DNA of 6,730 nucleotides from CAZERT01 sp964630015 (GTDB lineage Bacteria; Patescibacteriota; Microgenomatia; UBA10105; UBA927): assembly GCA_964630015.1 (NCBI GenBank), contig CAZVTJ010000049.1, positions 1-6,730 of the forward strand, given 5' to 3'. The first letter of the stretch is position 1; every line of letters starts with the position of its first letter. Shown piece after piece: positions 5,662 through 6,730 of the stretch. The position numbers and the translations under genes are program-made. A model generated the notes under the pieces. That model saw nothing but the letters and a program-made list of their open reading frames with translations, searched no databases and was not told the DNA's origin.

Positions 5662-6612
5662 ATGCTTTACGGAATATCCTTTAGTCATACGCATATACGG
5701 AGTTTTGGTATTGATCCACTGGACGCGTTAAACGCCTCTTTGGAATTCCCATTTTCCTGGATTCGTCTTGGGTGTTATTGGAATGAAATTGAACAAAGTC
5801 CGGGTGCATATGATTTTTCCTGTCTTGATCCATTGGTCTCCTGGTGCCAGAAAAACAAAAAAAACGTTGTATTGACGGTTGGCATGAAGGCGCCCCGTTG
5901 GCCGGAATACTATATTCCAAAGTGGGCAGATACAACAACCATTCCCAATAATGCCATTCTAGATCCATCAGACTATCGCACTCTCCATGCATCAGCCATC
6001 CGGTTTGTTTCCGCATGTGTCAGTCACTTTAAAAAAGCTAAAATCATCCGTGTGTGGCAGGTGGAAAATGAACCCTATGATCCCTCGGGTCCACACAGCT
6101 GGGCGCTCTCTTCGGACTGGATGCAAACTGAAGTGGAAATGGTACGAAGCCTTGATCCAAAACGCAAAGTCCTCGTGTCATTTTGGGCAAATGAAACTAC
6201 CAAACGCGGGGTATATAAGGAAGCAATCCGGCAGGGGGATTGTATAGGGTTGGATATCTATCCGCGTGTCCCGACATCATTTCCGAAAAATATCATTACT
6301 CCATACTCCGGTCCATTAGATTCATGGAAAAAGCATCAAGCAATCTGTAAACAAATACAAAGCCTGAAAAAAGAAGTATGGATCACAGAGATTCAGGCAG
6401 AACCCTGGGAACCGGGAGTCTTGGTTGCAGATACCGGTCCAACTCCAAGTTTTCCACCGGAACGGTTTCAGAATCATCTCACACTCGCCTCATCCCTCAA
6501 CCCATCCGTCATCCTGTTTTGGGGATATGAATATTGGTACACTCAAAAGCTTTGTGGCAATCTTTCTTATTGGAATACCGCTCGTTCAGCATTAAAGGAA
6601 ATATGTGTATAA
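5662..6612 (+). CDS. Clan GH-A glycoside hydrolase-like (beta/alpha)8-barrel protein
   Basis: A 316-residue protein with the pattern of clan GH-A retaining glycosidases. An early strand carries SWIRLGCYWNEIEQSPGAYDFS, typical of the beta2 region. WQVENEP at 132-138 ends strand 4 with the Asn-Glu pair, E137 being the expected acid/base. WITEIQAEPW at 240-249 offers E243 as the strand 7 nucleophile. ILFWGYEYWY near the end fits strand 8. The spacing of 106 residues between the two glutamates suits the clan. The exact family (GH5, GH39 or GH42-like) and substrate cannot be read from sequence. There is no signal peptide, so it should act in the cytoplasm unless exported otherwise. The start is the ATG at 5662 with GAAAGG (5649-5654) 7 bases upstream; a TTG at 5623 would overlap the previous gene and adds no conserved sequence. 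It is 16 bases from the 602-residue gene and overlaps the next one by 8. Confidence 0.85.
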   Translation: MLYGISFSHTHIRSFGIDPLDALNASLEFPFSWIRLGCYWNEIEQSPGAYDFSCLDPLVSWCQKNKKNVVLTVGMKAPRWPEYYIPKWADTTTIPNNAILDPSDYRTLHASAIRFVSACVSHFKKAKIIRVWQVENEPYDPSGPHSWALSSDWMQTEVEMVRSLDPKRKVLVSFWANETTKRGVYKEAIRQGDCIGLDIYPRVPTSFPKNIITPYSGPLDSWKKHQAICKQIQSLKKEVWITEIQAEPWEPGVLVADTGPTPSFPPERFQNHLTLASSLNPSVILFWGYEYWYTQKLCGNLSYWNTARSALKEICV

Positions 6613-6730
6613 CAAAGAAGTATTGAACATTTCTAAGTTTCTGTTAGAGGTGATTCCTTATCATGCCGGAATCGTTACACAGGCGGGTTTAGCTTTATAT
6701 GTCATTCCCGCGAATCTGCCATCCGCTAAC
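6605..6730 (+). CDS. Start of an unidentified hydrophobic protein (3'-partial)
   Basis: A GTG at 6605 opens a frame that stays free of stops for all 42 codons to the window end. AAAGGA (6594-6599) lies 5 bases upstream, inside the end of the hydrolase gene, and the start overlaps the hydrolase stop by 8 bases, which suggests translational coupling. A TTG at 6623 is an alternative start without a good ribosome site. The visible N-terminus (MYNKEVLNISKF, then LLEVIPYHAGIVTQAGLALY) becomes moderately hydrophobic with scattered polar residues. It may be an amphipathic or membrane-associated start, but no family is recognisable from so little. Confidence 0.6.
   Translation, partial: MYNKEVLNISKFLLEVIPYHAGIVTQAGLALYVIPANLPSAN

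Overview
The window looks like chromosomal DNA of an uncultivated or poorly characterised bacterium. It has short intergenic gaps, tightly packed genes, a standard genetic code (genes stop with TAA, TAG and TGA), and several proteins without obvious family names. The secreted protein pairs a thrombospondin type 3 calcium-binding stretch with a GCSC...GHYKFGC cysteine module. As far as I recall, that combination is common in Patescibacteria/CPR (Parcubacteria-like) genomes. The assignment is an inference; no rRNA or other phylogenetic marker is present.

Layout: positions 1-1778 hold a co-directional cluster of three genes. These are the 3' part of a Fic-domain protein with a C-terminal winged helix, an SPL-family (spore photolyase-like, COG1533-type) radical SAM protein, and a small DUF167/YggU protein. 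Gaps of 6 and 3 bases make an operon very likely. A perfect 14-bp palindrome that resembles a CRP site overlaps the DUF167 stop codon. A strong intrinsic terminator at 1867-1891 lies only 11 bases before the Shine-Dalgarno sequence of the next gene.

Positions 1918-3240 encode a 440-residue exported protein: signal peptide, N-terminal beta-sandwich, TSP3-like loop, cysteine module and C-terminal beta-sandwich. A 14-bp-stem hairpin separates its end from a convergent minus-strand gene for a 145-residue protein with four membrane segments (3295-3732).

A 104-bp divergent region then leads into a plus-strand operon. Its genes are a 602-residue membrane protein of unknown function (five membrane segments, large C-terminal part predicted outside the cell), a clan GH-A glycoside hydrolase-like protein without signal peptide (5662-6612), and the first 42 codons of a further gene that overlaps the hydrolase stop and runs off the window. 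The -10 box of the putative plus-strand promoter sits 6 bases before the ATG of the 602-residue gene, which suggests a leaderless mRNA.

The parts least explained by known families are the 602-residue membrane protein with its operon partners, and the multidomain secreted protein. I see no CRISPR array, tRNA, rRNA, insertion sequence or defence system that can be named with confidence.
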